A stretch of 48,620 bases of DNA, taken from JAAZMX01 sp035388025 (GTDB lineage: Bacteria; Patescibacteriota; Patescibacteriia; UBA2196; GWA2-42-15). Below are positions 6,427 to 14,907 of the stretch, one piece after another. The stretch is taken from assembly GCA_035388025.1 (NCBI GenBank), contig DAOOPA010000001.1, positions 1 through 48,620 of the forward strand, read 5' to 3'. The notes below the pieces were generated by a model. It was not told where the DNA came from. It searched no databases and saw only the letters and a program-made list of their open reading frames with translations. The position numbers and the translations under genes were made by a program. Position 1 is the first letter of the stretch. The number at the start of each line of letters is the position of its first letter.

Positions 6427-7572
6427 ATGAAAATTTTGGGATTAGAGACATCTTGTGATGAAACAGCCGCCGCGGTTCTAGACTTTAGAAATGGCGGTTT
6501 TTGGATACTCACAAGCGTGATAGCTTCATCTGTAGAACTGCAGGCCAAATATGGTGGAATTGTGCCGGAGGTAGCGGCGAGGAAACAGATAGAATTTATA
6601 ATGCCGGTTTTGGAACAGGGATTAAGCAAAACGCTCTTCAATGCGGCGGGCAGGCAAGAGGCAAAAATATTTGATGATATTGATTATATCGCGGTGACGA
6701 ATGGGCCGGGGTTGATCACAAGCTTGAGGGTGGGAGTGGAGGCGGCTAGAACTTTAAGTTATGTTTGGAATAAACCTTTAATCGCAGTGAATCATTTGGA
6801 GGGGCACATATATTCTGCTTTGTTGGCAGAACAGAATAAAATCCAAAATCAAAAATTTCAAAAAATGCAGGCTGTTAGGTTTCCGGCGATGGCTTTGGTG
6901 GTGTCGGGTGGACATACGGAGTTGGTTTTGATGAAGGATTATTTAGATTATAAAATAATCGGCGAGACACTGGATGACGCGATGGGCGAGGCCTTTGATA
7001 AAGTGGGCAAGATTTTGAATTTGGGCTATCCGGGCGGGCCGATAATTTCTAAGATGGCTACCGAGGGCGATAAGACAGCTTTTAATTTTCCGCGGCCGAT
7101 GCTCAAGAGTGGAGATTATAATTTTTCTTTTTCCGGACTAAAGACAGCGGTGTTATATAAACTCAAAACTCAAAACTCAAAACTCAAAATTAAGGAGAGG
7201 AAAGATTTGTGCGCGAGTTTTCAGGAAGCGTGCGTCGAAGTTTTGGTGAAAAAAATAATTAGGGCGGCGGAAGAATATAAAGTAAAGACAATATTGATCG
7301 GGGGCGGGGTGGCGGCGAATGAAAGTTTGAGGGGGAGACTGGAAATGGAAGTTGATAAAGTTAATTCAGTTAAAAAAGTTGATAAAGGGGAAAAGAAGAT
7401 ACAATTGTTAATGCCAGAACTAAAATATACCGGTGATAATGCGGTAATGATCGCTCTGGCCGGTTATTTTAAAATTAAAAATATAAAAAGACAGGAAGGT
7501 AAAAGAGGGAAGAGGCGTTTTGGTTGGCAGCAGACTAAAGCAGACCCGAATTTAGGCTTGAGACAGGATTAG
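6427..7572 (+). CDS. tsaD: tRNA N6-adenosine threonylcarbamoyltransferase TsaD (381 aa)
   Basis: TsaD transfers the threonylcarbamoyl group to A37 of ANN-decoding tRNAs (t6A), acting with TsaB and TsaE on the product of TsaC. The N-terminus MKILGLETSCDETAAAV is the family signature. The metal-binding HLEGH lies near residue 125 and SGGHTEL near 159. DDAMGEAFDKVGK and the C-terminal DNAVMIALAGY are also present. Two short AT-rich repeats are in frame (about residues 137-147, and KTQNSKLKIKE near 246), which makes the protein longer than usual. tsaC is in this window at 37706; tsaB and tsaE are not. Confidence 0.96.
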   Translation: MKILGLETSCDETAAAVLDFRNGGFWILTSVIASSVELQAKYGGIVPEVAARKQIEFIMPVLEQGLSKTLFNAAGRQEAKIFDDIDYIAVTNGPGLITSLRVGVEAARTLSYVWNKPLIAVNHLEGHIYSALLAEQNKIQNQKFQKMQAVRFPAMALVVSGGHTELVLMKDYLDYKIIGETLDDAMGEAFDKVGKILNLGYPGGPIISKMATEGDKTAFNFPRPMLKSGDYNFSFSGLKTAVLYKLKTQNSKLKIKERKDLCASFQEACVEVLVKKIIRAAEEYKVKTILIGGGVAANESLRGRLEMEVDKVNSVKKVDKGEKKIQLLMPELKYTGDNAVMIALAGYFKIKNIKRQEGKRGKRRFGWQQTKADPNLGLRQD

Positions 7573-7706
7573 CTTTATAATATCTATATACTAGTGGTTA
7601 AGACAGATAACAACTTGGGTTAATATAAATAGTTTAGAATGGCCGAGGTTTATTTTTTGTGGTATATTAAAATAGTAAGAACCGCATCATATAAGTTAAT
7701 TTATAT

Positions 7707-8135
7707 ATGTTAGACAGTGATTCAACTTCATTTTGGGTTTTAGTTGAAATGATGAGAATCTTATTACCTTTAATTTTTATAGGTTTAGGTTTTTTGTTGG
7801 TTATTTTTTTAATAAAGAGAGGCCAACTATTTAGCAAAAAGAAGTTGAAGGTAGTTGCTTGGTTGCTGTTTTTCGTGTCATTTTTGGTGATATTATTTAT
7901 ACCTTGCGATAAAGAGTTAGAAGCAAAGATAGTTATTGCGTGGATGATAATTGTTGTGGTTATGTTGAGTATTTTTTTGTCTTTACTTTTAAGAAGCGAT
8001 AAATATAGAAATAGAGACAAGGAGGGGAGATTGTTGAGTGTTTTGGGTTTTGTGGCGACTTGGTTTGTGGTGATTTGGTTGTGTGCCTTGATCGCAGGGG
8101 CGGTTAGCTTTGGGCGTTGCGGTTTGAGGTTTTAG
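7707..8135 (+). CDS. Hypothetical four-helix membrane protein (142 aa)
   Basis: Four hydrophobic helices are predicted (about residues 18-36, 47-65, 74-92, 112-132). The helices are separated by Lys/Arg-rich turns (KRGQLFSKKK, RSDKYRNRDK), placing those loops inside by the positive-inside rule. No known domain is recognisable. ATG 7707 has no strong SD. The gene follows tsaD by 134 bases and is closed by a bidirectional terminator. Confidence 0.7.
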   Translation: MLDSDSTSFWVLVEMMRILLPLIFIGLGFLLVIFLIKRGQLFSKKKLKVVAWLLFFVSFLVILFIPCDKELEAKIVIAWMIIVVVMLSIFLSLLLRSDKYRNRDKEGRLLSVLGFVATWFVVIWLCALIAGAVSFGRCGLRF

Positions 8136-8153
8136 GTGTTTGGGGAGTTTAAT

Positions 8154-8184
8154 AAAACAACCGGAGATTATCCGGTTTTTGTTT
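8154..8184. terminator. Bidirectional terminator
   Basis: AACCGGA and TCCGGTT form a 7-bp stem flanked by AAAACAA and TTTTGTTTT, so the hairpin serves the membrane-protein gene on the plus strand and the translin-like gene on the minus strand. Confidence 0.88.
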
Positions 8185-8203
8185 TATAATTCAGATATTG
8201 GTC

Positions 8204-8767
8204 CTAAATTTTATCACGAAGCTTTAGGTCGTAGATAATAGACTCAATTTTGTGAAGGTTGTGGCCGATGATTTCTAATTTGGTACGAGTAGCGCTGTTT
8301 CTGGTGATACTCAAGGGGATGGTCAGATTGTAGATGCCGGCGATATAGTCATGGATGGCTTTAACTTGTTTTTCATTTTGGTGGGCGAGACGCACGAGCT
8401 CGCCGGTTAGATCCGAGAGACCGCCAAGATAGGTATCGGGCGTGACTTGGAGGGAAACGGCACTTGGCAGGGGTTTGTTTTTTATATAATTATATAGAAG
8501 GATAGCTTCAACGTATTCTTCAAAGCCGATGCCAATGGCCGGATTGGCATAAAGATAGGGAAATTTTTTGAGTTTATTTTGCAAGGCAGAGAAAAGCTTA
8601 TTCATTTCGGGCAGGTTTTTGGCGACAGCTTCGGCGTGATCTTTGATCAAAAAACTGATAGTGCTTTTGGAAAGAATGCGTAAGCGATCAGAAAGATCCA
8701 TACAAGCGCTCCGTTCGCGATTATGTTCACTATAAAGTTTGTAGGGGATGGTCGGAAGTTTGGGCAT
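8204..8767 (-). CDS. Translin-family protein (187 aa)
   Basis: The segment YLGGLSDLTGELVRLA (about residues 114-129) matches the translin hallmark, and GFEEYVEA (about 79-86) also fits. The rest is predicted all-helical, as in translin, which forms ring-shaped octamers that bind single-stranded nucleic acid and, with TRAX, make the RNase C3PO in eukaryotes. Prokaryotic translins are known but little studied, and no catalytic TRAX residues can be claimed here. The N-terminal extension (about 30 residues) is Lys/Arg-rich. The gene stands alone between a shared terminator and tRNA-Ile. Confidence 0.75.
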   Translation of the reverse strand: MPKLPTIPYKLYSEHNRERSACMDLSDRLRILSKSTISFLIKDHAEAVAKNLPEMNKLFSALQNKLKKFPYLYANPAIGIGFEEYVEAILLYNYIKNKPLPSAVSLQVTPDTYLGGLSDLTGELVRLAHQNEKQVKAIHDYIAGIYNLTIPLSITRNSATRTKLEIIGHNLHKIESIIYDLKLRDKI

Positions 8768-8825
8768 ATAATTAAAATCAAAATTATGGTAGCCTGTTTC
8801 GCGGGATGAATTTATTAAAAATTTC

Positions 8826-8902
8826 TGGTGGGCATGCTGGGACTTGAACCCAGGACCCCCACTTTATAAGAGTGGTGCTCTAACCAGCTGAGCTACATGC
8901 CC
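8826..8902 (-). tRNA. tRNA-Ile (UAU), CCA encoded
   Basis: Acceptor GGGCATG/CATGCCC, anticodon stem CCACT/AGTGG and loop CTTATAA, giving anticodon UAU, which reads AUA directly. Most bacteria instead use tRNA-Ile(CAU) modified to lysidine. CCA is encoded. Confidence 0.93.
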
Positions 8903-8964
8903 GCAAATTAAGTCAAAATTAAAAGTTCAAAACTCAAAAGTAAAATAAGGAAAAATGTTTATTA

Positions 8965-9041
8965 TGGTGGGTCCGAGAGGAGTTGAACCTCTGACCTCTT
9001 GCGTGTCATGCAAGCGCTCTAACCAACTGAGCTACGAACCC
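8965..9041 (-). tRNA. tRNA-Val (GAC), CCA encoded
   Basis: Acceptor GGGTTCG/CGGACCC, anticodon stem CTTGC/GCAAG and loop ATGACAC, giving anticodon GAC. It complements the UAC isoacceptor at 5931. CCA is encoded. Confidence 0.95.
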
Positions 9042-9076
9042 AATTATTGACATTATAAAGGATTATTTTTTTATTT

Positions 9077-10216
9077 TCAATGGGCAGGACGAATCAATTC
9101 ACGCAATTGATTGATAACAAGTTGTTCGGCGAGAATTAATTGGCGTTCACTGAGCGTGAAAGAAGCTTGATTTTTGTGGCCAGAACCCTGCCAAGGGGCG
9201 GCTAAATCCAGGGCGTTATAGTTGGCAGAGGTATAAATTTGCCCAGCAATTGCGCCATCTGGTTGTTCGTAAAGTAAGACGGTTATATTAACCAGTGGAG
9301 AGCGGGAGATCAGTTCGGAGACTACACCGTGTAGGTCATCAATAGAACCGCCAGATTTTTGAAAGTCAGTTTGGCTAATGAGCGACCAGGCGAGTTTGTA
9401 GTGAGTATCTTGTTTGAGCCGAGCCAGAACCCGACCCCAGAGGTTGAGAGCGGAGATGGTTTTGTTTTTATTCAGGTTATTAATAATGAAAGATTGATCG
9501 GCGCCAGCGCGTAGCAGAGAGGAGGCAGTATGAAGAGTTTCCGGTGTGATGGAAGGGAGACGAAAGTTATCGGTTTTGGCGATCAAACCAGCAAGCAGGT
9601 TGGTGGCCATGGGAGCATCCAATAGTTCTTGGTGTTCGTCAGCGATAAGAGCGAGAATCAACTCAGAACAAGAAGAGATATTTAGGTCAATATAATTAAT
9701 TTGGCCATAGCGTTCGTTGGCTGGGTTGGTATCAAGATTGATGATGGTGGTTTGGAAGAAGAAGTCGGCGTGGTGGTGGTAAAGAGCGCCAAGGGAGTCC
9801 AAGTCAGGACAACCGGCGATAATAATCAAATCGTATTTGTAATTACTGTCCCCAAAGTTAATGGCCTCTTTGGCGAAACTATCTTTTTCCGGGGTGATAT
9901 AGATTTTTAGTTGTTCATCGCGAATGTCGTAGTTGAATTCTTTGATATTATTATCTTTGATATTGAGGGTGATAACTAGTTTTTTGAGAGGGTCGGCAGA
10001 GGAACGTATTTCTTCGGCGCCGGGCAGAAAAGAAAAACGTTGTAAGAGCGAGGGATCAACGACAAGGTCGGCCGGTTTGTTTATTTTTTTTAAAAAAAGT
10101 TTTAAGCTTAAAAGCGCGGCCAGGCCATCGCCTTGGTCATTTTTACTGGTCGTTAGGAGGATATGACTGGCATGGTCAATCAACTCGGAGATTTGTTGCT
10201 GTGGGCGGAGGGCCAT
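9077..10216 (-). CDS. Degenerate DHH-family protein, probable pseudoenzyme (379 aa)
   Basis: The fold matches DHH/DHHA1 phosphoesterases of the NrnA type. However, the metal ligands are missing: the HxxxDxD motif reads TSKNDQGD, the second Asp block reads IIAGCPDLDSLG, and the DHH triad reads LDTNP where the paralog at 12816 has IDHHP. The C-terminal DHHA1 part is recognisable (GSGHKNQASF), with a partial Gly-rich loop. With all catalytic ligands lost it is unlikely to cleave nano-RNA and may bind nucleotide or RNA. It is divergent from infB, whose operon is followed by the intact paralog, suggesting duplication and divergence (inference). Confidence 0.8.
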   Translation of the reverse strand: MALRPQQQISELIDHASHILLTTSKNDQGDGLAALLSLKLFLKKINKPADLVVDPSLLQRFSFLPGAEEIRSSADPLKKLVITLNIKDNNIKEFNYDIRDEQLKIYITPEKDSFAKEAINFGDSNYKYDLIIIAGCPDLDSLGALYHHHADFFFQTTIINLDTNPANERYGQINYIDLNISSCSELILALIADEHQELLDAPMATNLLAGLIAKTDNFRLPSITPETLHTASSLLRAGADQSFIINNLNKNKTISALNLWGRVLARLKQDTHYKLAWSLISQTDFQKSGGSIDDLHGVVSELISRSPLVNITVLLYEQPDGAIAGQIYTSANYNALDLAAPWQGSGHKNQASFTLSERQLILAEQLVINQLRELIRPAH

Positions 10217-10369
10217 AAAAGGAGCTTAAAAAATATTAAGTTAATATATAGGAGGAGCGGTTGGGTGTCAAGGGCCTTTGAGCGAACTGAGGGCAAGGAC
10301 ACTAAAGTTAGATATTTGAGTGCTATCTTTATTTGACTTAAGCCTGATTTTAACGTAAGATTGATTAAT

Positions 10370-12367
10370 ATGAACGTTACTGAATTGGCCAGAAAATTGA
10401 GAATTACCCCGAATAAGCTCAAAGAAATAATGCCTTTGATCGGTTTTGATATTGGTTCGAGAGCTATCAAGGTTGATCCCAAAATGGCGCAGGCAATTTT
10501 GGAAAAATTATCTGATCCGGCGGTAAGGGAAAAATATTTAAACGACACGGCGGCGGAAACAAAAAAAGAGTCAAGTCAGGAAAAAAGGGAAGGAGTTCCC
10601 GGACAGTCTCACCAGGTGGAAATACCGGAAAGAATTATAGTTAAGGAGCTGGCGAGAAGAATGAATGTCTCTCCGGCAAATTTAATTTTGGAGCTGATGA
10701 AAAACGGAGTGATGGCGCCGTTGAACCAGTATATTGATTTTGAAACAGCCTCGATTATTGCCGAAGATATGGGATACGTCGTGATTAAGACAGAAGAAGA
10801 AACAGAGAGAGAAGCGGAAACAGACCTAAAAAGCATTTTGGGGATAAAGCAAGAAACAGCTGGCGAGCGGCCCCCAATCATTGTAGTCATGGGCCACGTA
10901 GACCATGGGAAGACAAAACTATTAGATGCCATTCGTCAGACAAATATTATGGAAGGAGAGGCAGGGGGAATTACCCAGCATATTGGCGCTTATCAAGTGG
11001 AGAAAGATGGGCGAATATTGACTTTTATTGATACGCCCGGCCACGAGGCTTTTTCGGCGATGAGATCGCGCGGAGCCAAAGTGGCCGATATCGCCATACT
11101 TTTGGTGGCGGCTGACGATGGAGTCCAACCGCAGACAATAGAAGCCTTGGCGCATATTCGAAAAGCAGAACTGCCCTTTATTGTGGCGATTAATAAGATT
11201 GATAAACCAGGGGCAAACGTGGACAAGGTGAAAACCGATCTGGCCAATATTGGTTTAACACCGGAAGAGTGGGGCGGCAAGACAATTTGCGTGGAGGTAT
11301 CCGCCAAAGAAAAAATTAATATACCATTGCTTTTGGAAAATTTGTTTTTAATCGCGGATTTGAACAAAGACAAGATTGTGGCCAACATTGACGCGCCGGC
11401 AGCGGGTACCATTATTGAAACGCATATTGATAAGGGCGAAGGTCCGGTGGCAACTGTTTTGATTCAAAATGGAGTTTTGCGTAGAAATGATTTGGTAAAG
11501 ATTGGCAAGGTGCCAGGGAAAATAAGATTAATGAGGAGCTGGAAAGGGGAATTGGTAGAAGAGGCAAAGCCATCAATGCCAGTAAAAATTTTGGGAATGA
11601 AGGCCGTGCCCGGAGTGGGTGATATTTTACAAGCCATAGATGATCAAAGAGAGATGCGACGGCTGGTTAAGACCAAGGTGAAAGATTTTTCCAAAGCAAC
11701 CAAGGTTGGTTTCGACATGTCGGCAGACAATAAAGAGAGCGAGGAGGAGCAGCAAAAGCCAAGAATTAAAATAATTTTAAAGTCAGACGTGTTGGGTTCG
11801 GTGGAAGCGATTTTGGAGTCTTTGGACAAGATTGAAAAGAGGGACGTGGGAGTGGAAATAATCAAACAGGGACTTGGCAACATAACAGAAAAAGATATTG
11901 AACAGGCCTTTGGTTTGTCAGCAGTGGTTTTGGGTTTTAATGTCAAGATAACGCCAGAGGCCAAACGTCTGGCGGCGGACAAAAATGTAGAGACGGAAGT
12001 TTTTAGGGTGATTTATGATTTGTTGGATTTTATAGAAAAGAAAGTAGTTGAGTTGGCGGGAGTAGAAATAGTAGAAAAGGAAATAGGCAGGTTGAGAATA
12101 TTGGTAATATTTAGAACAGAAAAAAAAGAACAAATTGTTGGCGGTCGGGTTGAGTCCGGTAAGGCTGTCGGAGGAGTGAAGGGTCGGGTAGAGCGCAGAG
12201 GAGAGATCGTCGGTGAAGTAGAGATAAAAGAGGTGGAAGCTGGGCGAACAAAAGTAAAAGAGGTGGCTGAAGGGCAGGAGTGCGGAATGAGGGTGGCAGG
12301 CAGACTGATCTTGGAAAAAAACGATCAGGTGCGGATATTTATTGCAGAAGAAAAAAAACATGAATGA
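10370..12367 (+). CDS. infB: Translation initiation factor IF-2 (665 aa)
   Basis: IF-2 is the GTPase that brings initiator tRNA to the ribosome. Two small IF2_N modules come first (VTELARKLRI near residue 2 and IVKELARRMNV near 90), then the GTPase with GHVDHGKT (about 175), DTPGHEAF and NKID, then the beta-barrel and C-terminal tRNA-binding domains. It is short, lacking the long N-terminal extension of E. coli IF-2. I chose ATG 10370 over an in-frame TTG at 10361 because MNVTELARKL matches the family start. The stop overlaps rbfA by 8 bases, so the two are translationally coupled. Confidence 0.97.
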   Translation: MNVTELARKLRITPNKLKEIMPLIGFDIGSRAIKVDPKMAQAILEKLSDPAVREKYLNDTAAETKKESSQEKREGVPGQSHQVEIPERIIVKELARRMNVSPANLILELMKNGVMAPLNQYIDFETASIIAEDMGYVVIKTEEETEREAETDLKSILGIKQETAGERPPIIVVMGHVDHGKTKLLDAIRQTNIMEGEAGGITQHIGAYQVEKDGRILTFIDTPGHEAFSAMRSRGAKVADIAILLVAADDGVQPQTIEALAHIRKAELPFIVAINKIDKPGANVDKVKTDLANIGLTPEEWGGKTICVEVSAKEKINIPLLLENLFLIADLNKDKIVANIDAPAAGTIIETHIDKGEGPVATVLIQNGVLRRNDLVKIGKVPGKIRLMRSWKGELVEEAKPSMPVKILGMKAVPGVGDILQAIDDQREMRRLVKTKVKDFSKATKVGFDMSADNKESEEEQQKPRIKIILKSDVLGSVEAILESLDKIEKRDVGVEIIKQGLGNITEKDIEQAFGLSAVVLGFNVKITPEAKRLAADKNVETEVFRVIYDLLDFIEKKVVELAGVEIVEKEIGRLRILVIFRTEKKEQIVGGRVESGKAVGGVKGRVERRGEIVGEVEIKEVEAGRTKVKEVAEGQECGMRVAGRLILEKNDQVRIFIAEEKKHE

Positions 12368-12722
12368 TAATTATAAAAAAGAAAAATTGAACAATTTTAT
12401 ACATCAAGAATTGGCCGAGGTAATACGTCAGGAGGTGGAATTTGGCCAGGGGGTTTTGGTAAGTATTGGGGAAGTTGTGTGCACTTCAGATTTGGGCGTG
12501 GCCAAGGTGTGGTTGAGTGTTTGGCCAGAGGCGGCGGCAGTTAAGGCGCTGGCGCTTTTGGATAAACAAAAGGTTTTATTGAGAAGCCAGTTGGCAAAAA
12601 AGATAGAAATGAGAAGGGTGCCCAAGCTAAGATTTATAATTGATAAAGATGAGATAGAAGATGAACGCCAGAGGAATAAAGTAGAGGAGATATTAAAGAA
12701 GATCAAAAGAGAGGAAAAATAA
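12360..12722 (+). CDS. rbfA: 30S ribosome-binding factor RbfA (120 aa)
   Basis: RbfA assists 16S rRNA maturation and 30S assembly. The KH-like fold is visible as ELAEVIRQEV, VSIGEVVCTSDLGVAKVWLSV and LRSQLAKKIEMRRVPKLRF, the last being the conserved VPxLxF-type motif. The start ATG 12360 overlaps the infB stop (ATGAATGA arrangement), the classic infB-rbfA order. The C-terminus is a charged helix. A weak terminator follows. Confidence 0.93.
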   Translation: MNDNYKKEKLNNFIHQELAEVIRQEVEFGQGVLVSIGEVVCTSDLGVAKVWLSVWPEAAAVKALALLDKQKVLLRSQLAKKIEMRRVPKLRFIIDKDEIEDERQRNKVEEILKKIKREEK

Positions 12723-12731
12723 AACAAGTTG

Positions 12732-12755
12732 AATCCCGGATGGCCGGGATTTATT
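12732..12755 (+). terminator. Weak intrinsic terminator after rbfA
   Basis: AATCCCGG and CCGGGATT pair around a 4-nt loop and are followed by TTATTATTTG, a broken T tract. Confidence 0.65.
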
Positions 12756-12815
12756 ATTTGATGAGGTTTTTTGTATTCTTGACGTCGGAGTGATTTATTG
12801 ATAGACTGTTTTGAT

Positions 12816-13814
12816 ATGCAACAAATTTTTGATAATCAAGTAAATTTAGATAGTCAGTGGGATAAAGAGGCCTTGGGAAGGGTTAAAGAAAAGCTGAGCA
12901 GAGCGAATAATATTTTAATTTTTACTCATAAGAATCCGGACACTGACGCGATTGGCTCAGTGATGACTTTGGCTAGATATTTGAAACAGATTGGCAAAGA
13001 ACCGAAAATTTTTTTATCCAAGCCATTGGCGGGTAATTTTTTTTATCTCAAAGAACCGGTCAAGGTAATTGAAGAGAAAGAGCTGGGGAAGGACGAATAT
13101 GAGTTGATTATTGGATTGGATTGTTCCAATCTAGATTGGAGCGGGGCGGAGAATATTTTTCGACAAAAAAAAGACGCCGGCGTTTTTTTTATTAATATCG
13201 ATCATCATCCAAACAGCAATTATGCAGATATTAATATCGTGGATAGTAAAAGCGCTTCAACTTCTTTGGTTTTGTATAAAATTTTTAAGATTTGGGGGGT
13301 GAAAATAGAAGCAAGTCTAGCAACAAAGATTTTGGCCGGCATTGTCGCTGATACCAATAGCTTTTCCAACGGCGCGACGAGCGTAGAGGCTTATAGCGTG
13401 GCCGGAGAGCTTTTGGCAATGGGGGCGCAATATAATTATGTTATTAATAAAATTCAGAAAAACGAGCATAATGGCTGGTTTGGCTCGTGGGCGAGACTAT
13501 TATCAAGATTGACTAAAAATGATAAGATTAAATTGGCTTACTCGGTGGTTTTGCCCGAAGATGAGCAGTTGGGAGAGGGCGGTGTTTTGGACGGAGCGAC
13601 TAATTTTTTGAGCAACCTTGAGGGCATGCGCCTAGCGATGGTTTTGAAAGAAAACGATGAGGGTGAAATAAAGGTGAGCCTGCGCGCTATCGAGAGAAAT
13701 GTCGATGTCTTACGGATAGCCCAGTATTTCGGCGGCGGCGGACACACAAAAGCGGCGGGTTTTTCGGTCAGGGGGCGATTGGAAAGAGAAGGAAATTATT
13801 GGCAAGTAGTATAG
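12816..13814 (+). CDS. DHH/DHHA1 phosphoesterase, NrnA-like (332 aa)
   Basis: The catalytic set is intact: THKNPDTDAIGS (N-terminal HxxxDxD-type block), LDCSNLDW, NIDHHPNSNYADIN, and the C-terminal FGGGGHTKAAGF of DHHA1. Such enzymes degrade 2-5-nt RNA and/or dephosphorylate pAp, and some hydrolyse cyclic dinucleotides; the exact substrate cannot be read here. I chose ATG 12816; an in-frame TTG lies at 12798 and neither has a good SD. It follows infB-rbfA, a common neighbourhood for this family. It is the active counterpart of the degenerate protein at 9077. Confidence 0.9.
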   Translation: MQQIFDNQVNLDSQWDKEALGRVKEKLSRANNILIFTHKNPDTDAIGSVMTLARYLKQIGKEPKIFLSKPLAGNFFYLKEPVKVIEEKELGKDEYELIIGLDCSNLDWSGAENIFRQKKDAGVFFINIDHHPNSNYADINIVDSKSASTSLVLYKIFKIWGVKIEASLATKILAGIVADTNSFSNGATSVEAYSVAGELLAMGAQYNYVINKIQKNEHNGWFGSWARLLSRLTKNDKIKLAYSVVLPEDEQLGEGGVLDGATNFLSNLEGMRLAMVLKENDEGEIKVSLRAIERNVDVLRIAQYFGGGGHTKAAGFSVRGRLEREGNYWQVV

Positions 13815-13821
13815 ATAGACA

Positions 13822-13975
13822 GAAGTCTATCCCGAACTCTGCATGAGGTTTTGCGGAATGAGGGATCCCGACTAAATTCATACTAAATATATTTTTTATA
13901 ATTTCGTTGCGGCACGGGTGCCCTCGGCCCATCCGTGGAAATTCAGGCGGGGTCGCTCGGGACAGGTTTAATAAA
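13822..13975. repeat. GC-rich degenerate inverted repeats between nrnA-like and clpP
   Basis: The stretch contains repeated pieces such as TCTATCCCGAACTCTGC, GAGGGATCCCGAC, GGCACGGGTGCCC and GGCGGGGTCGCTCGGGAC. Related pieces recur at 15443-15483. There is no gene in it; the clpP start is at 13991. Confidence 0.6.
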
Positions 13976-13990
13976 GTAAAATATAAATAT

Positions 13991-14575
13991 ATGTTTTTAA
14001 TACCAACAGTAATTGAAAAGTCACAAATGGGCGAGCGGGCTTACGATATTTATTCGCGTCTTTTGAAGGACCGGATAATTTTTTTGGGCGATACAATCAG
14101 CGATCCTCTGGCCAATACAGTGATCGCCCAATTTTTGCTTTTGGATTCACAAAACAAAGACAAGGATATTAAATTGTATATAAATTCGCCGGGCGGTTCG
14201 GTAACGGCCGGGTTGGCGATTTATGATACGATGCAATATATCAAAGCGCCGGTTCAGACGATTTGTATCGGTATGGCGGCCAGCATGGCGGCAGTGCTTT
14301 TGGCGGCTGGCACCAAAAACAAAAGATTTGCTTTGCCAAACGCAGAAATAATGTTGCACCAGGTAATGGGCGGGGCTGAGGGACAGGCAAGCGATGTAAA
14401 AATCAGAGCAGAGCATATTTTAAAGATAAAAGACAAATTAAATAAAATAATCGCGGTGCACACAGGCCAAAACATGAATAAAATAGAAAGCGACACAGAT
14501 CGAGATTATTTTATGAGCGCGGAGGAGGCCAAAAAATATGGAATTATTGACAAGATAATTCAAGCCGGTTCGTGA
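13991..14575 (+). CDS. clpP: ATP-dependent Clp protease proteolytic subunit ClpP (194 aa)
   Basis: ClpP forms the tetradecameric serine protease chamber used with ClpX or ClpC. The catalytic Ser is in GMAASMAA (about residue 98), His in AEIMLHQ (about 123), and Asp in the DTDRDYFMS segment (about 172). FLGDTISD and INSPGGSV are family signatures. I chose ATG 13991 (MFLIPTVIE) because the frame upstream of it is repeat sequence. Length is normal for mature ClpP and no long propeptide is seen. A Clp ATPase is not in the window. Confidence 0.97.
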   Translation: MFLIPTVIEKSQMGERAYDIYSRLLKDRIIFLGDTISDPLANTVIAQFLLLDSQNKDKDIKLYINSPGGSVTAGLAIYDTMQYIKAPVQTICIGMAASMAAVLLAAGTKNKRFALPNAEIMLHQVMGGAEGQASDVKIRAEHILKIKDKLNKIIAVHTGQNMNKIESDTDRDYFMSAEEAKKYGIIDKIIQAGS

Positions 14576-14631
14576 TTTGCCAAAAGGGCAGAAAAATTAT
14601 AAGATAACAATAAATTAATTGAGACAAAATT

Positions 14632-14856
14632 ATGTCAACACCAACTCAAAAGCACACCAGATCGAGAAAAAATATTAGACGCGGAGCGTTGAAACTAAAA
14701 TCAACCTCTTTGGCAGAGTGTTCCAAGTGCAAGAGGCCAATCAGGCCACATACCGCTTGCGCCTTTTGCGGGAGTTATAAAGGCAAAGCGGCCGTTAAGG
14801 TAAGGGTGCCGAAGTCTTTGAGAAAAGCGAAAAAACAGGAAAAGCCTAAAAAGTAA
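14632..14856 (+). CDS. rpmF: 50S ribosomal protein L32 (74 aa)
   Basis: Basic N-terminus (TPTQKHTRSRKNIRRGALKL) followed by a zinc ribbon CSKCKRPIRPHTACAFCGSYKG, the L32 signature with two CxxC pairs (Cys about 30, 33, 43, 46). The C-terminal tail is Lys-rich. It lies 56 bases after clpP and 51 bases before nusB. Confidence 0.95.
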   Translation: MSTPTQKHTRSRKNIRRGALKLKSTSLAECSKCKRPIRPHTACAFCGSYKGKAAVKVRVPKSLRKAKKQEKPKK

Positions 14857-14907
14857 TTTGTATATAGCAACTAGCGGCTAGAAATATATAAAATTAAAAA
14901 TAAAAAT

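Noticed and set aside
13907..13990. N-terminal extension of ClpP
   Set aside because: The extension is encoded by a GC-rich intergenic repeat and starts with TTG; ATG 13991 gives the normal ClpP N-terminus.
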